Assembly: GCF_001315105.1 (NCBI RefSeq) | Contig: NZ_BAZR01000014.1 | Span: 1 to 64,000, forward strand | Source of the DNA: Paenibacillus sp. JCM 10914 | Lineage (GTDB): Bacteria; Bacillota; Bacilli; Paenibacillales; Paenibacillaceae | Direction of reading: 5' to 3' | Length of the DNA: 64,000 bases | Shown: piece after piece, positions 17,830 to 26,978 of the stretch | How the letters are laid out: each line of letters begins with the position of its first letter | Numbering within the stretch: the stretch's first letter is position 1 | The notes under the pieces: generated by a model | What the model was told of the DNA's origin: nothing | The model's input: the letters and a program-made list of their open reading frames with translations, nothing else | Database searches by the model: none | Translations under genes and position numbers: made by a program

Positions 17830-18882
17830 ATGATGAAATCCAAAGCAGTTACGCTTACCGTCTCCACAGCTTTGCTCCTCAGTATGGCGGCAGTGACGGG
17901 GTGCGGCAACGCGAACGACGGGAATACGACCCGTACCAACAGTGTGGATGGAGGCCGTGTAGGTGTCCACTCTGTGCGCAATAATCAGAATATGACGGGG
18001 TCCCAGCAACATGATCTTACGAATCTGAAATACAGCAACGTGTTATCCAAGAAGGTAACCGATATCGAAGGAGTCGGCACTGCGCATGTCTTCGTGACGA
18101 ATCGCAGCGCGTACGTCTCGATTTCCAAAGACGGCGTGAACACGAGCAATATTAATGGACACGTGACGGGAATCAGCAAGGGAACGCGAGCGAATTCTAC
18201 GATTGACCGCAACACGACGGGAATTCGTACGAACACAGGCAAGACCCGGCTCAATGGCAATATGAGTACAAGCAGTGTCGGTTTGCTTCGTGGTATGGCC
18301 AATGAAACTCGGCATACGGTAGAGAAGGATATCGGCTTGGGACGCAGTGCAGACAATCGCGGTTTCGGGCTGAACGGTACGACACGTAAAGGCGGATTTG
18401 GTGGAAGCAGTTATAATACGCTGAACGGCACACGAACCAATGGCCTGATGGGTACCAACGGTACGCGCACAGGTATGGCGGGTACGGACGGTACGTTGAA
18501 TGACAGCTATATGGGTACTGGCATCAACGGTGCGCCTTACGGCACATATAATCACAATAATATGGGCATCATGAGCAACAAGGATGAAGTGTCACAGCAT
18601 GTTCGTCAAGAAATAACGAGCAAAATCCGGAAAACCGCTCCGCATATCTCTCAGGTTTATGTATCGACAGATGAAGAATTTCACCAGCATGCTGCCGGAT
18701 ACGTAACAGGTGACAATGCGAAGAACACACTAGGTACGCTTTCCCGTGATTTTGGTTCATGGATTAACCGTATCTTCCCAATGAATTTGGGTGCGCGTGA
18801 CGGTATGAACGATACGCGTGGCAATCTCATCAAGAACGATACGGATGATGGTTGGTTCGGCGGAAATCGCAATATGCGGTAA
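17830..18882 (+). CDS. YhcN/YlaJ-family sporulation lipoprotein
   Basis: A 350-residue protein starting at ATG 17830, behind a GGAGG site. The N-terminus is a lipoprotein signal (LLLSMAAVTGCGN; lipobox Cys about residue 22). The YhcN/YlaJ parts are YSNVLSKKVTDIEGVGTAHV plus the C-terminal QEITSKIRKTAPHISQVYVS. Between them lies about 150 residues of Asn/Thr/Gly-rich low complexity (NGTRTNGLMGTNGTRTG), much longer than in the short Bacillus proteins. YhcN is a forespore lipoprotein of the inner spore membrane. CATACCGTA at 17760 resembles a late sigma -10 box. Confidence 0.75.
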   Translation: MMKSKAVTLTVSTALLLSMAAVTGCGNANDGNTTRTNSVDGGRVGVHSVRNNQNMTGSQQHDLTNLKYSNVLSKKVTDIEGVGTAHVFVTNRSAYVSISKDGVNTSNINGHVTGISKGTRANSTIDRNTTGIRTNTGKTRLNGNMSTSSVGLLRGMANETRHTVEKDIGLGRSADNRGFGLNGTTRKGGFGGSSYNTLNGTRTNGLMGTNGTRTGMAGTDGTLNDSYMGTGINGAPYGTYNHNNMGIMSNKDEVSQHVRQEITSKIRKTAPHISQVYVSTDEEFHQHAAGYVTGDNAKNTLGTLSRDFGSWINRIFPMNLGARDGMNDTRGNLIKNDTDDGWFGGNRNMR

Positions 18883-18893
18883 AATCCCTATAC

Positions 18894-18946
18894 AAAAAGG
18901 AGTTGCCTGTTAGGAATTTATATTCCTAGAAGAGGCAGCTCCTTTT
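18894..18946 (+). terminator. Terminator after the YhcN-like gene
   Basis: Arms aaaaggagttgcct and gaggcagctcctttt form a long stem over a loop that contains a further small hairpin (taggaatttatattccta). The A and T flanks mean it could also serve the convergent nagA. Confidence 0.7.
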
Positions 18947-18970
18947 GCCGTTAAACAATGAAAATGAAGG

Positions 18971-20157
18971 TTAATGCTTGCGCTGTCCTTGAATCCATAC
19001 GCCGTGCAGCTCCAAATCGCTAGATAGCAGCAGTACATCTGCCAGCTTGCCTGCTTCCAGTGAGCCTGTACGTTGATCGATGCCGATTTTTTTGGCGGGA
19101 TTGATGCTGCCCAGCCGAGAAGCTTGCTCGATGCTCAATCCGACCTCGCGGACCAAGAGCTGAAACCCCTTGATCATCGTTAATGTGCTGCCGGCCAGAC
19201 TGTTGCGATTTTCTTTCAGCGTTGCAATGCCATCCTCTACGGTAACAGGCAAATCCCCGAGTGTATACTCGCCGTCAGGCATGCCCGTTGCTGACATGGC
19301 ATCCGTGATGAGAATCAATTGACCCTCTGGTTTCATGCGGGCGAGTATGCGAATGGCAGCAGGATGGACGTGAATGCCATCGGCTATAATCTCGCAGCTA
19401 AGCCGGTCATCGCCGAGCATGGCACCAACGGCGCCGGGTTTACGGTGATGGAGTCCAGTCATGGCATTGAAGGTGTGCACGCCGTGACTTAATCCCGCTT
19501 CAACAGCCGTTTCGACTTCGTCATATGTAGCATCCGTATGACCAAGTGCTGCTACGATGCCGCGTTCGCTGAGCCAGGAGATTGCCTCCAGCGCTCCTTC
19601 ACGCTCCGGAGCAAGCGTTACCTGGCGAACCAGGTCGGGATAACGCGAGACCCACTCTTCCAGCCATTCGATGTTGGCGTGAACGATATGTTCCGGGTTC
19701 TGCGCTCCCGGCCATTTGGGGCTAATGAATGGTCCTTCCAGATGGACGCCTTCAAGACGTGCATGTGGCATGCCTTGACTGCGATATTGATGCACTTCCG
19801 CCAAGACGCGATCAATGTTCGCTTTCGGCGCCGTCATCGTAGTGGCCAGCATAGCGGTAGTGCCTTGTGAACTGTGGAACGCCGTGATTTTATCTAGGTT
19901 TTCCTTGGACGCATCCATGAAATCCTCGCTGTTCCCGCCATGTACATGGATATCGATAAAGCCGGGAACAATATAGCCATCCGGCTGATTGATAACCTCC
20001 AGTGCGGACTCTTTAAGTGCTGCGGGCAAGTCGGCGGCATCGCTGCATAAGCGATGCGCTCACCTTGTATGGCGACAACTCCATCTTTGCTCATTCCGTT
20101 TGGCGTCAGGACATGACCGTACAACAATTGGACTGAAGCTTCGATGGGGCTGCTCAT
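18971..20157 (-). pseudogene. nagA: N-acetylglucosamine-6-phosphate deacetylase, one frameshift
   Basis: The first part starts at ATG 20157, overlapping the nagB stop (ATGA), and reads LLYGHVLTPNGMSKDGVVA. Adding one base near 20040 gives DAADLPAALKES and the rest of the enzyme: FIDIHVHGGNSEDFMD (metal-binding HxH), HLEGPFISPKWPGAQ, ALGHTDATYDEV, HTFNAMTGLHHRKPG and LITDAMSATGM (catalytic Asp). NagA removes the acetyl group from GlcNAc-6-P in the cytoplasm, feeding NagB. About 395 residues when repaired, the usual length. All active-site motifs are intact, so the break is probably a sequence error. Confidence 0.85.
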
Positions 20158-20882
20158 ACGAGTAATCTCCCCGCACCTTGATCGAGAAGCACGACAACGT
20201 TCGGATGGCATTGAAGCAGGGATGCGGGACATTCTGTCGTAATAGGCCCTTTCAGCGCACGGTGTACGATCTCAGCCTTGTCCTCGCCTCGGACGAGCAG
20301 TAGGATCTGCCTTGCTTTCATGATCGTGGCGACCCCCATTGTGATCGCATGGGTAGGCACGTCATCCAGCGATGGAAAGAACCTCGCGTTAGCTGAACGG
20401 GTCTTTTCTTGCAGTTCTACGAGGTGGGTACCACCGCTCAAGCTGTCTCCGGGCTCATTAAATCCGATATGTCCATTGTGACCAAGACCAAGAAGCTGCA
20501 AGTCCACAGGCCCGAACTCTTCCAGCATGTTGTCGTAATTCAGGCATTCTTCTTCCGGATTGGCAGCATTGCCATTCGGTACATGCGTACGTTCCATCTC
20601 GATATCCACATGGTTGAAGAATTTCTCATTCATGAATGTGCGATAGCTTTCAGGATGATGCTCCGGCAAGCCCACATATTCATCCAGGTTGTATGTCGTG
20701 GTCTGTGCAAAGCTGACCAGGCCTTGACGGTTCATCTCAATCAGCTTGGCATAAAGGCCCACTGGCGTACTTCCTGTCGCAAGTCCCAATACAGCTCGGG
20801 GATTGGTGTGCAGCAAGCCGGAGATTAGGTTGGCCCCCGTTTGTACAAATTGTTCTTCATCGCGGAATGTGTAAATATTCAT
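20154..20882 (-). CDS. nagB: Glucosamine-6-phosphate deaminase
   Basis: A 242-residue protein, the usual length for the Bacillus enzyme. Diagnostic segments are LATGSTPVGLYAKLIEM, TYNLDEYVGL (catalytic Asp), GLGHNGHIGFNEPGDS (active-site Asp/His/Glu region) and THAITMGVATIM. It converts glucosamine-6-P to fructose-6-P and ammonia, after NagA deacetylation. It lies 5 bp downstream of the rpiR-type regulator and overlaps nagA by 4 bp, so the three form one operon. Confidence 0.93.
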   Translation of the reverse strand: MNIYTFRDEEQFVQTGANLISGLLHTNPRAVLGLATGSTPVGLYAKLIEMNRQGLVSFAQTTTYNLDEYVGLPEHHPESYRTFMNEKFFNHVDIEMERTHVPNGNAANPEEECLNYDNMLEEFGPVDLQLLGLGHNGHIGFNEPGDSLSGGTHLVELQEKTRSANARFFPSLDDVPTHAITMGVATIMKARQILLLVRGEDKAEIVHRALKGPITTECPASLLQCHPNVVVLLDQGAGRLLV

Positions 20883-20887
20883 AAGTG

Positions 20888-21763
20888 TTATTGTCCTCCT
20901 CGGCTTTTGCGGTAATTTTGAACGTTATGGTAGGACTGCTCGAGCTTTGGAACATAGGTCGAGAAGTCCCGGCTGGCCATCCCAATGAACAGGATGTCGA
21001 TAATATGGAGCTGGGCGATTCGGGACGCCATATCTCCGCGTCGCATTCCTTCCTCCAGAGAGGAGGAATACAAAGAAATGTCCGCTAATGCGGATACAGC
21101 ACTGCTTCTGTAGGAAGTGATGCTGATGGTGAAGGCACCCGAATCCTTGGCGCAGGCAAGGGCATCGATCGTCTCCGGAGTCTCACCGGAATAGGAGACC
21201 GCTACGGCCACATCATTGGCCGTGAGCGTTGACGCGGATGTGATCTGCATGTGGGAATCGGCGAAGGCAGTGCAATTCTTCCCGATCCGTATCAGCTTTT
21301 GATAGAAATCTTGGGCGACGATGGAAGAGGTAGCTACACCATAGAGATCGATGCGTTTGGCGCGGCAGAGCGCATCGACCGCACGTTCCAGCTTGCCTAG
21401 ATCCAGCAGTTCCGTTGTATCCCGGATCGAGGTGAGATGATTCGATTCGATGGCTTCTACAATGCCTGCAAGCGGATTGCCGGCGACGATATCCTGATAA
21501 CGGGTGGCACCTGTTCTGGAAGCCATTTCGGCATGGGCAATTTCGGCAGCGAGTTTAACCTTGAAATCGGGATAGCCCTTGCATTGAAAATTTTTGCAGA
21601 AGCGGGTGACCGTCGCCGCGCTGACCTCGCATCGGTCGGCAAGATCCATGATGCCCATATGCACAATCTCGGAAGGCGCGGCCAGTATGAACTCGGCAAG
21701 TCGCCGTTCCTGACGGGGAAGACGATCTTTCTCGACTGAAATAATATGCAAGATCGGTGTCAT
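20888..21763 (-). CDS. MurR/RpiR-family transcriptional regulator
   Basis: A 291-residue protein. Residues 1-75 form the RpiR helix-turn-helix (LPRQERRLAEFILAAPSEI, CEVSAATVTRFCKNFQCKGY). Residues about 125-255 are a SIS sugar-phosphate-binding domain (IDLYGVATSSIVAQDF, AVAVSYSGETPETIDAL). As the first gene of the nag operon it likely senses a GlcNAc or GlcN phosphate and controls the operon; Bacillus often uses the GntR-type NagR instead. Two near-palindromic sites upstream are candidate operators. Confidence 0.85.
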   Translation of the reverse strand: MTPILHIISVEKDRLPRQERRLAEFILAAPSEIVHMGIMDLADRCEVSAATVTRFCKNFQCKGYPDFKVKLAAEIAHAEMASRTGATRYQDIVAGNPLAGIVEAIESNHLTSIRDTTELLDLGKLERAVDALCRAKRIDLYGVATSSIVAQDFYQKLIRIGKNCTAFADSHMQITSASTLTANDVAVAVSYSGETPETIDALACAKDSGAFTISITSYRSSAVSALADISLYSSSLEEGMRRGDMASRIAQLHIIDILFIGMASRDFSTYVPKLEQSYHNVQNYRKSRGGQ

Positions 21764-21843
21764 TACAAGCCTCCTCTAAATAATCCCTGGATGAGCTTAT
21801 ATTCTGGGCAACAAAGCGGATGGGATTTCACAGAATCATTATT

Positions 21844-21888
21844 AAAAATAATTTTACATAATAACGTAACGAAAAGAAAATAATTTTC
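21844..21888 (-). promoter_or_regulatory. Candidate operator pair of the nag operon
   Basis: The core aaaataatttt occurs at 21845-21855 and 21877-21887, 32 bp (about three helical turns) apart. The second is inside a longer palindrome, gaaaataattttc. They lie about 80-125 bp before the regulator start. Repressor binding is inferred from symmetry and spacing only; AT-rich sequence makes chance possible. Confidence 0.35.
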
Positions 21889-21946
21889 ATTCCTCTCCAT
21901 AATAAGACATGAAGCAAACGGAAGCAAGGGAGAAAATTAACCAAAC

Positions 21947-21992
21947 AAAAAAAGCCCTCATATCCTGTTGGTACAGGATTGAAGGCTTTTAT
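21947..21992. terminator. Terminator downstream of gerE
   Basis: Arms aaaagcc...tcctgt and acagga...ggctttt enclose a tggt loop. On the minus strand the stem ends in a T-run (from the aaacaaaaaaagcc flank), which suits gerE; no plus-strand gene ends here. Confidence 0.75.
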
Positions 21993-22022
21993 TGTGTCCC
22001 AGCTGGAATAGCTGGCGAGGTG

Positions 22023-22247
22023 TCAGATCTTCAACTCACCGAGTTTTATCAACTCGACGACAGCTTGCGAACGGCCCTTAACATTCAGTTTCTGCATGAC
22101 ATTGGAGATGTGATTACGCACCGTCTTCTCGCTAATAAACAACTGCCCAGCGATATCGCGAGTGGTTTTGTCTTGCACGAGCAATTCAAATACCTCACGT
22201 TCACGGTGGGTCAACAAGAACTTGCTGTTATGATCGGTCCCCTTCAA
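22023..22247 (-). CDS. gerE: GerE, LuxR-type late sporulation regulator
   Basis: The HTH core FLLTHREREVFELLVQDK, LFISEKTVRNHISNVMQKL and KGRSQAVVELIKLGEL is nearly the same as I recall for B. subtilis GerE, a 74-residue DNA-binding protein of the mother cell that modulates sigma-K genes for coat and spore surface. An ATG-started frame would be 94 residues, but a TTG at 22247 lies 8-10 bp after AAGGAGG and gives exactly 74 residues (MKGTDHNSKFLLT...), so I take that as the start. Its likely targets include the glycosylation locus in this window. Confidence 0.9.
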   Translation of the reverse strand: MKGTDHNSKFLLTHREREVFELLVQDKTTRDIAGQLFISEKTVRNHISNVMQKLNVKGRSQAVVELIKLGELKI

Positions 22248-22459
22248 TGGTGTCACCCCTCCTTGCCCGGGTATGTGTGGTCTAACAAGGTTAAGGGATA
22301 CAGTCAACTCATCTTATGTAGAATGAGGGGGGAATGTGCGGAGACGCCAATAATTTGGGCTGTTCCCTCCAAATATGCCAATCCGATATGTGCTAAAATA
22401 TAAAGTAGCTTATCCACAACGCAGATCATTCTTCAATGAACAACCGGAGGTTATTATTC

Positions 22460-22738
22460 ATGGTACCCGTTCTAGTCGTTATATTGATCATCGTGATTCT
22501 AATCATCATCGCTGTCATACTCAGGAAGAGAAGCAGCAGTAACCATACATCCAGACGTAAGGTGATTCCGTTCAAGTCCGGGTCAAGATCCCGTGCGCTC
22601 AAGCAAGGGCAGGCGTGCAGTCGATGTAATCGCAAACGACCGCTCGTCTTCTATGCGAACGATGCCGGAATCGTCAAAGGATTGTGCAAAGAGTGCAAAA
22701 ACAAACTGGAACAGCATCAGGAGCTATATCCTGTATAA
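22460..22738 (+). CDS. Small membrane-anchored protein with a CxxC...CxxC zinc ribbon
   Basis: A 92-residue protein starting at ATG 22460, since GGAGG lies 8 bp upstream; the ATG at 22436 has no ribosome site. Residues 1-22 are one hydrophobic helix (VPVLVVILIIVILIIIAVIL), followed by a basic stretch, then a zinc-ribbon-like C-terminus with CSRCNRKRPL and GLCKECKNKL. The likely topology is N-out or N-tail anchored with a cytoplasmic zinc motif. I do not recognise the family. A terminator follows. Confidence 0.65.
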   Translation: MVPVLVVILIIVILIIIAVILRKRSSSNHTSRRKVIPFKSGSRSRALKQGQACSRCNRKRPLVFYANDAGIVKGLCKECKNKLEQHQELYPV

Positions 22739-22765
22739 CATGCCTTCATCTGTTGAATATTGGAA

Positions 22766-22803
22766 GAAGTGCGCGGGGACACTAACCCGCGCACTTCTTT
22801 TTG
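22766..22803 (+). terminator. Intrinsic terminator
   Basis: Perfect arms gaagtgcgcggg and cccgcgcacttc with a short loop, then tttttg. Confidence 0.85.
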
Positions 22804-22888
22804 TTTTAGGATGAATTCGACTCCCCATTTTGTTACAAATTGTGTATAGTGGATAGCAGTTTCAGGTGGAAGGGGAGTGTAACGTATC

Positions 22889-24685
22889 TTGGGCCGATTT
22901 GTTAAACTGAACACCCTAAGAAATCAAATATTTCTCGGATTCATGCTGGTCATGGTAATCGTTCTCGCCTTGGTCGGGGTTTTTGTATATGATCAGGTCG
23001 CTGTGCTTTTGCGTAACAGTGCAGAGAAGCATATTCAGCAGACGGCGGTCCAGACGACGGGCAAGCTGGACGCCCTGCTGGGACAGGTGGACACGCTCAC
23101 GGCACAAGTCTCGACCAATGCAACGGTTCAGCGTTATTTGGCGCAGGAGACGGAAGGACGACCGCTCAGCTTTAACGAACGTCAATCTCTGCAGCAAGAG
23201 GTCCGTAAATTCGAGGCTTATGCGACGGGCATACGATCGCTGGAGTTATATACAACCGATTATCGGCGGCTGTTTCCGCTGGATGAGGGCAGTTTGCTCA
23301 GTCGGGTTTCGAGTGATTGGATTCATCGTGCGGATTACGGGATGGGGAAGCTAGTATGGTTCGGCGAAGACCCGCGTGATCCGGATGTGGTCGTAGCCGT
23401 CCGCCGAGTCCGCCTGATTGATCATTCGTATGCCCATGGCGGTTATTTGTATCTCAAGCTGGAGAAGGAGTATTTTGAGCTCACCGATACAAGCAGCAGC
23501 CTTAGGACCGACTCGCGCGAGGCGATGGGATTGTTCGATCAAGCGGGCAATGAGATTTCCTCGGACTTTGCCGTGCCTGTGAATTCGGCGGAAATATTAC
23601 ATCGTGAGGGTGAGACGATCACCCTTGGCAATGAGAATTATATAGCCGTTCAGAGGCGTTCCGAGGCGACCGGCTGGAATCTGGTGATCCTGACGCCGGT
23701 GGATTATACGACCGAAGGTATCTCCGTCTTGCGGACAGCAATTATCATATCCGGGGCGGTTGGCGCCTTGCTATTCCTATTCCTCAGCTTTATCCTGACC
23801 ACGATGATTATCCGTCCTATTCTTAATTTGATCCGCGCGATGCGCGGCGTCAGGCTCGGTACGCTGAAACCGATTCCCGTCAGCTCCAAGACGATGGAGA
23901 TCAACGAGCTTAACAATACGTACAATCAGATGATCGATTCATTAAATGAACTCATCGAGGTCGTCTATCAGAAGGAGCTCATTCAGAGCCGAACCGAGCT
24001 GAAAGCGCTGCAGGCACAGATTAATCCGCACTTTTTGTTTAACACATTGGAAGCGTTCTATTGGGCGTTAGATGAGCAGGGGGAAGAAGAACTCGCTGAG
24101 GTCGTGGTTGCCATGTCCGGTTTGTTCCGTTACGTCATTAACCGTAAGGATGAGGATGAATGGGTAATGATTCGGGATGAATTGGAGCATGCGGAGCGGT
24201 ATTTGCTGATCATGAAGATGCGAATGCTGGACAGGTTGTCATGGCGGATTGAAGCGGATGATGCAAGCCGAAACGTTCCGATTCCGAAGCTGTTGATTCA
24301 ACCGATCGTGGAGAATGCAATCCTGCACGGGGTGGAGCAGCGGCTGGGTCCAGGGACTGTCGTTGTCAGTGCCAGGAAGTCGCAGGCGCATCCGGGCTAT
24401 ACCGAAATTTCGATCGTGGACGATGGACCTGGCATGGATGAAGAGACGATTGCTGCCTTATATGCATCTATGGAAAAAGGGCAAGCGGTCTCGTCCAAAA
24501 AGAGTGGCGTTGGAATCGCCAATGTGGAGCAAAGACTCCGGCTGTATTACAATTCCGACCAGTCCGGTCTTCATATTGCTAGCATAGAAGGTCAAGGGAC
24601 GACGGTATCATTTCGAATCCCGGATAATTTTCCGGTGTTGAAGGGGGAGGGAGCAGGACATGAAGACGATATTGATCGTGGATGA
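22889..24685 (+). CDS. YesM-type sensor histidine kinase
   Basis: A 598-residue membrane kinase. TM1 is at about residues 13-33 (IFLGFMLVMVIVLALVGVFV), an extracellular sensor region follows, and TM2 is near residue 290 (GAVGALLFLFLSF). Then come a HAMP domain, the His_kinase motif LQAQINPHFLFNTLEAFYW with the phospho-acceptor His, and an ATPase domain (LIQPIVENAILHGVEQ, VDDGPGMDEE, GVGIANVEQRLRLYY). It starts at TTG with an AAGGGGAG site upstream. It pairs with the overlapping response regulator, and both precede a sugar ABC transporter, so it probably senses the imported saccharide. Confidence 0.9.
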   Translation: MGRFVKLNTLRNQIFLGFMLVMVIVLALVGVFVYDQVAVLLRNSAEKHIQQTAVQTTGKLDALLGQVDTLTAQVSTNATVQRYLAQETEGRPLSFNERQSLQQEVRKFEAYATGIRSLELYTTDYRRLFPLDEGSLLSRVSSDWIHRADYGMGKLVWFGEDPRDPDVVVAVRRVRLIDHSYAHGGYLYLKLEKEYFELTDTSSSLRTDSREAMGLFDQAGNEISSDFAVPVNSAEILHREGETITLGNENYIAVQRRSEATGWNLVILTPVDYTTEGISVLRTAIIISGAVGALLFLFLSFILTTMIIRPILNLIRAMRGVRLGTLKPIPVSSKTMEINELNNTYNQMIDSLNELIEVVYQKELIQSRTELKALQAQINPHFLFNTLEAFYWALDEQGEEELAEVVVAMSGLFRYVINRKDEDEWVMIRDELEHAERYLLIMKMRMLDRLSWRIEADDASRNVPIPKLLIQPIVENAILHGVEQRLGPGTVVVSARKSQAHPGYTEISIVDDGPGMDEETIAALYASMEKGQAVSSKKSGVGIANVEQRLRLYYNSDQSGLHIASIEGQGTTVSFRIPDNFPVLKGEGAGHEDDIDRG

Positions 24686-25445
24686 TGAACCTAGAACGCG
24701 GGAAGGTGTAAGGAAGACGCTGGAGGCATGGTCTTCAGGCAAACATCGTATTGAGATGGCCGCAAGCGGAGTTGAAGCGCTGCAGTGGCTGCAAAGGGAA
24801 ATTGCGCATCTTGTCATCACGGATATCCGCATGCCTGAGATTGGCGGACTTGAACTTATTGAGCGATTGCAAGATGTGAAGAATCCGCCTGTGATCATCG
24901 TTATTTCGGGGTATTCCGAGTTTGATTATGCACGCAAAGCTTTACAGCACGGAGTGGTCGATTACTTGTTGAAGCCGCTTGATAAACGGAAGTTAGTTGC
25001 GGCTGTTGAATCGGCGTTAGCCAAGGGGGAACGTCAGCAGCAGATTGAGCGCATGGAGAGGCTGGTCGATCCGAAGCTGCTTGAAGCCGCGCAGCAGGAG
25101 AAGATATACAGCGTTCAGGTGCAGGAAGCGCTGGAATACGTGGATGGGTCGCTGCATGAACCGGTGTCGCTCAAGGAGGTAGCGGAAGCACTCCATTTGA
25201 ATTCGAGTTATTTCAGCGTACTATTCAAAGATCAGACGGGTATAACTTTCAGTGAATATCTGACGCGTCGAAGAGTACAGCGAGCCAAAGAACTATTGGC
25301 CGGCACTTCGCTGTCCGTTGCCGAAATCTCCGAACGGGTAGGATATCAGACTGCTAAATATTTTGTGAAAGTGTTCCGTGATCATGAGAGTGTCAGTCCA
25401 AGCCAATACCGTCAAGGTGTGACCGATACGAATGAACATATCTAA
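24660..25445 (+). CDS. YesN-type response regulator (receiver + AraC HTH)
   Basis: A 261-residue protein. The receiver domain has ILIVDDEPRTREG, the phospho-acceptor region VITDIRMPEIGG, and DYLLKPLDKRK. The C-terminal AraC-type pair of helix-turn-helices reads VSLKEVAEALHLNSSYFSVL and VAEISERVGYQTAKYFVKVF. It is short for the family because the middle linker is only about 35 residues. It overlaps the kinase gene by 26 bp. It should activate the ABC transporter genes that follow. Confidence 0.9.
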   Translation: MKTILIVDDEPRTREGVRKTLEAWSSGKHRIEMAASGVEALQWLQREIAHLVITDIRMPEIGGLELIERLQDVKNPPVIIVISGYSEFDYARKALQHGVVDYLLKPLDKRKLVAAVESALAKGERQQQIERMERLVDPKLLEAAQQEKIYSVQVQEALEYVDGSLHEPVSLKEVAEALHLNSSYFSVLFKDQTGITFSEYLTRRRVQRAKELLAGTSLSVAEISERVGYQTAKYFVKVFRDHESVSPSQYRQGVTDTNEHI

Positions 25446-25510
25446 TAAAAGTGGAATTAGTCCCAATGGTTATGTCCTTATCGCATCTTCTCCTCGCTGA
25501 TACAATTTGA

Positions 25511-25524
25511 TTAAAGCGGTTTCA
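25511..25524 (+). promoter_or_regulatory. Candidate cre (CcpA) site
   Basis: ttaaagcggtttca matches the cre consensus TGWAANCGNTWNCA at 13 of 14 positions. It lies about 40 bp before the solute-binding protein gene, a position suited to catabolite repression. Motif match only. Confidence 0.45.
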
Positions 25525-25560
25525 ATACGCGATAGATAATGAGGAAAAGGGGTTGTAAAC

Positions 25561-26874
25561 GTGTTCAACAAAAAATGGACGGTTCTGCTTCTGACGTTGT
25601 GTGTAGCTCTGATTGCCGCAGGTTGCGGATCAGGCAACAGTGGCGGCGGTGCAAGTGGCGGTAGTGACGGCGATAAAGTAACGGTTAATTTCATGCATTT
25701 ATGGCCAGCTGGCGTATCGGCAGGTCAGAATAAAATCGTGAACCAGATCATCGAAGAATACCAGAATGAAAACCCGAATGTCACGATTAAGCAAGAAGTA
25801 TTAGACAACGAGCAATACAAGAACAAATTGAAAGTGCTTTCGGCTTCCAATGAACTGCCTGACGTTGGCGTCACCTGGGCAGCGGGCTTCCTGAAGCCTT
25901 ATGTTGAAGGCAATCTGTTTGCTCCGGTAGACGACTTGCTGGATGGTGAACTGAACGGCAAGTTCGTCGCAGGTACTACAGAAGCTTATGCGATCGAGAA
26001 TAAGACGTATGCGCTTCCGTTGGAGTTCAATATTGCGCCAGTGTATTACAACAAAGCGATTTTCGAACAGTACAATCTCGAAGTTCCGCAAACCTACGAA
26101 CAATTTAAGGCGGTTGTGAAAACGCTCTCGGACAACGGCATGGCTCCGATCGCGCTGGGTAATAAAGATCGCTGGACCGGCTCCCTTTGGTACATGTATC
26201 TGGCTGACCGGATGGGTGGTCAGGAAGCACTGGCTAATGCGATCAGCGGTTCCGGATCCTTTACCGAAGAGTCGCTCGTGAACGCAGCAGGCGAAATTCA
26301 GTCGCTGGTGGATGGCAACGCTTTCGTGAAAGGCTTCAACGGCCTGTCTAACGAAGAAGCTAAATCTGAATTTCTGAACGAGAAGGCCGCTATGTACATG
26401 ATGGGTACATGGGAGCTGCCGAACTTTACGACGAACGAAGAAATCCCGCAAGAGTTCCGCGATAACGTCGGCTTCTTTAAGTTCCCGACAGTGGAAGGCG
26501 GACAAGGCGATATCAATAGCTGGGTCGGCGGCCCGGGCGTCGGATTGTTTATCTCCGAAGGCTCCCAAGTGAAAGAAGAGTCGAAGAAATTCGTAGAATA
26601 TTTCGTAACCAAGTGGGGAGAGCAGTCCGTTACGGGCGCTGGTGTCATCCCTGCCACCAAGGTGGACACGTCCACACTGGAACTGCCTCAATTGTATATC
26701 GATCTGTTTGATGAAATGAATCAGGCAAGCAGCATCACATTGTTCGCGGATGTGCAGATGGAAGCAAATGCAGCCGAGACGCACTTGAATATGATTCAAG
26801 CTCTCTTCGGTAAAGCGGTCACGCCGGAGAAATATGCAGAAGAGCATGATGCGGCCTTATCTAAAGGTAAATAA
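25561..26874 (+). CDS. Extracellular solute-binding lipoprotein of a sugar ABC transporter
   Basis: A 437-residue protein with a lipoprotein signal (LLLTLCVALIAAGCGSG) and a Ser/Gly linker, then a family-1 solute-binding fold: VTVNFMHLWPAG, LPDVGVTWAAGFLKPYV, ALPLEFNIAPVYYNKAIFEQ, YMMGTWELPNF. It starts at GTG with aaaagggg upstream. It captures a saccharide outside the cell and hands it to the two permeases downstream. No ATPase gene is present; in Bacillales a shared MsmX-like ATPase usually serves such systems. The substrate is unknown. Confidence 0.88.
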   Translation: MFNKKWTVLLLTLCVALIAAGCGSGNSGGGASGGSDGDKVTVNFMHLWPAGVSAGQNKIVNQIIEEYQNENPNVTIKQEVLDNEQYKNKLKVLSASNELPDVGVTWAAGFLKPYVEGNLFAPVDDLLDGELNGKFVAGTTEAYAIENKTYALPLEFNIAPVYYNKAIFEQYNLEVPQTYEQFKAVVKTLSDNGMAPIALGNKDRWTGSLWYMYLADRMGGQEALANAISGSGSFTEESLVNAAGEIQSLVDGNAFVKGFNGLSNEEAKSEFLNEKAAMYMMGTWELPNFTTNEEIPQEFRDNVGFFKFPTVEGGQGDINSWVGGPGVGLFISEGSQVKEESKKFVEYFVTKWGEQSVTGAGVIPATKVDTSTLELPQLYIDLFDEMNQASSITLFADVQMEANAAETHLNMIQALFGKAVTPEKYAEEHDAALSKGK

Positions 26875-26978
26875 TCCTTAGATTGATGGAACCCAAGTAT
26901 GATCATTTATCCAGCAGCAATGCCGGATAAATATTTTTCATGAAGATCGTATGCAACATAAGAAAGGGGTCGGTTCCT

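Noticed and set aside
25801..26847. 348-residue minus-strand frame
   Set aside because: Antisense shadow of the solute-binding protein gene; no start site signals.
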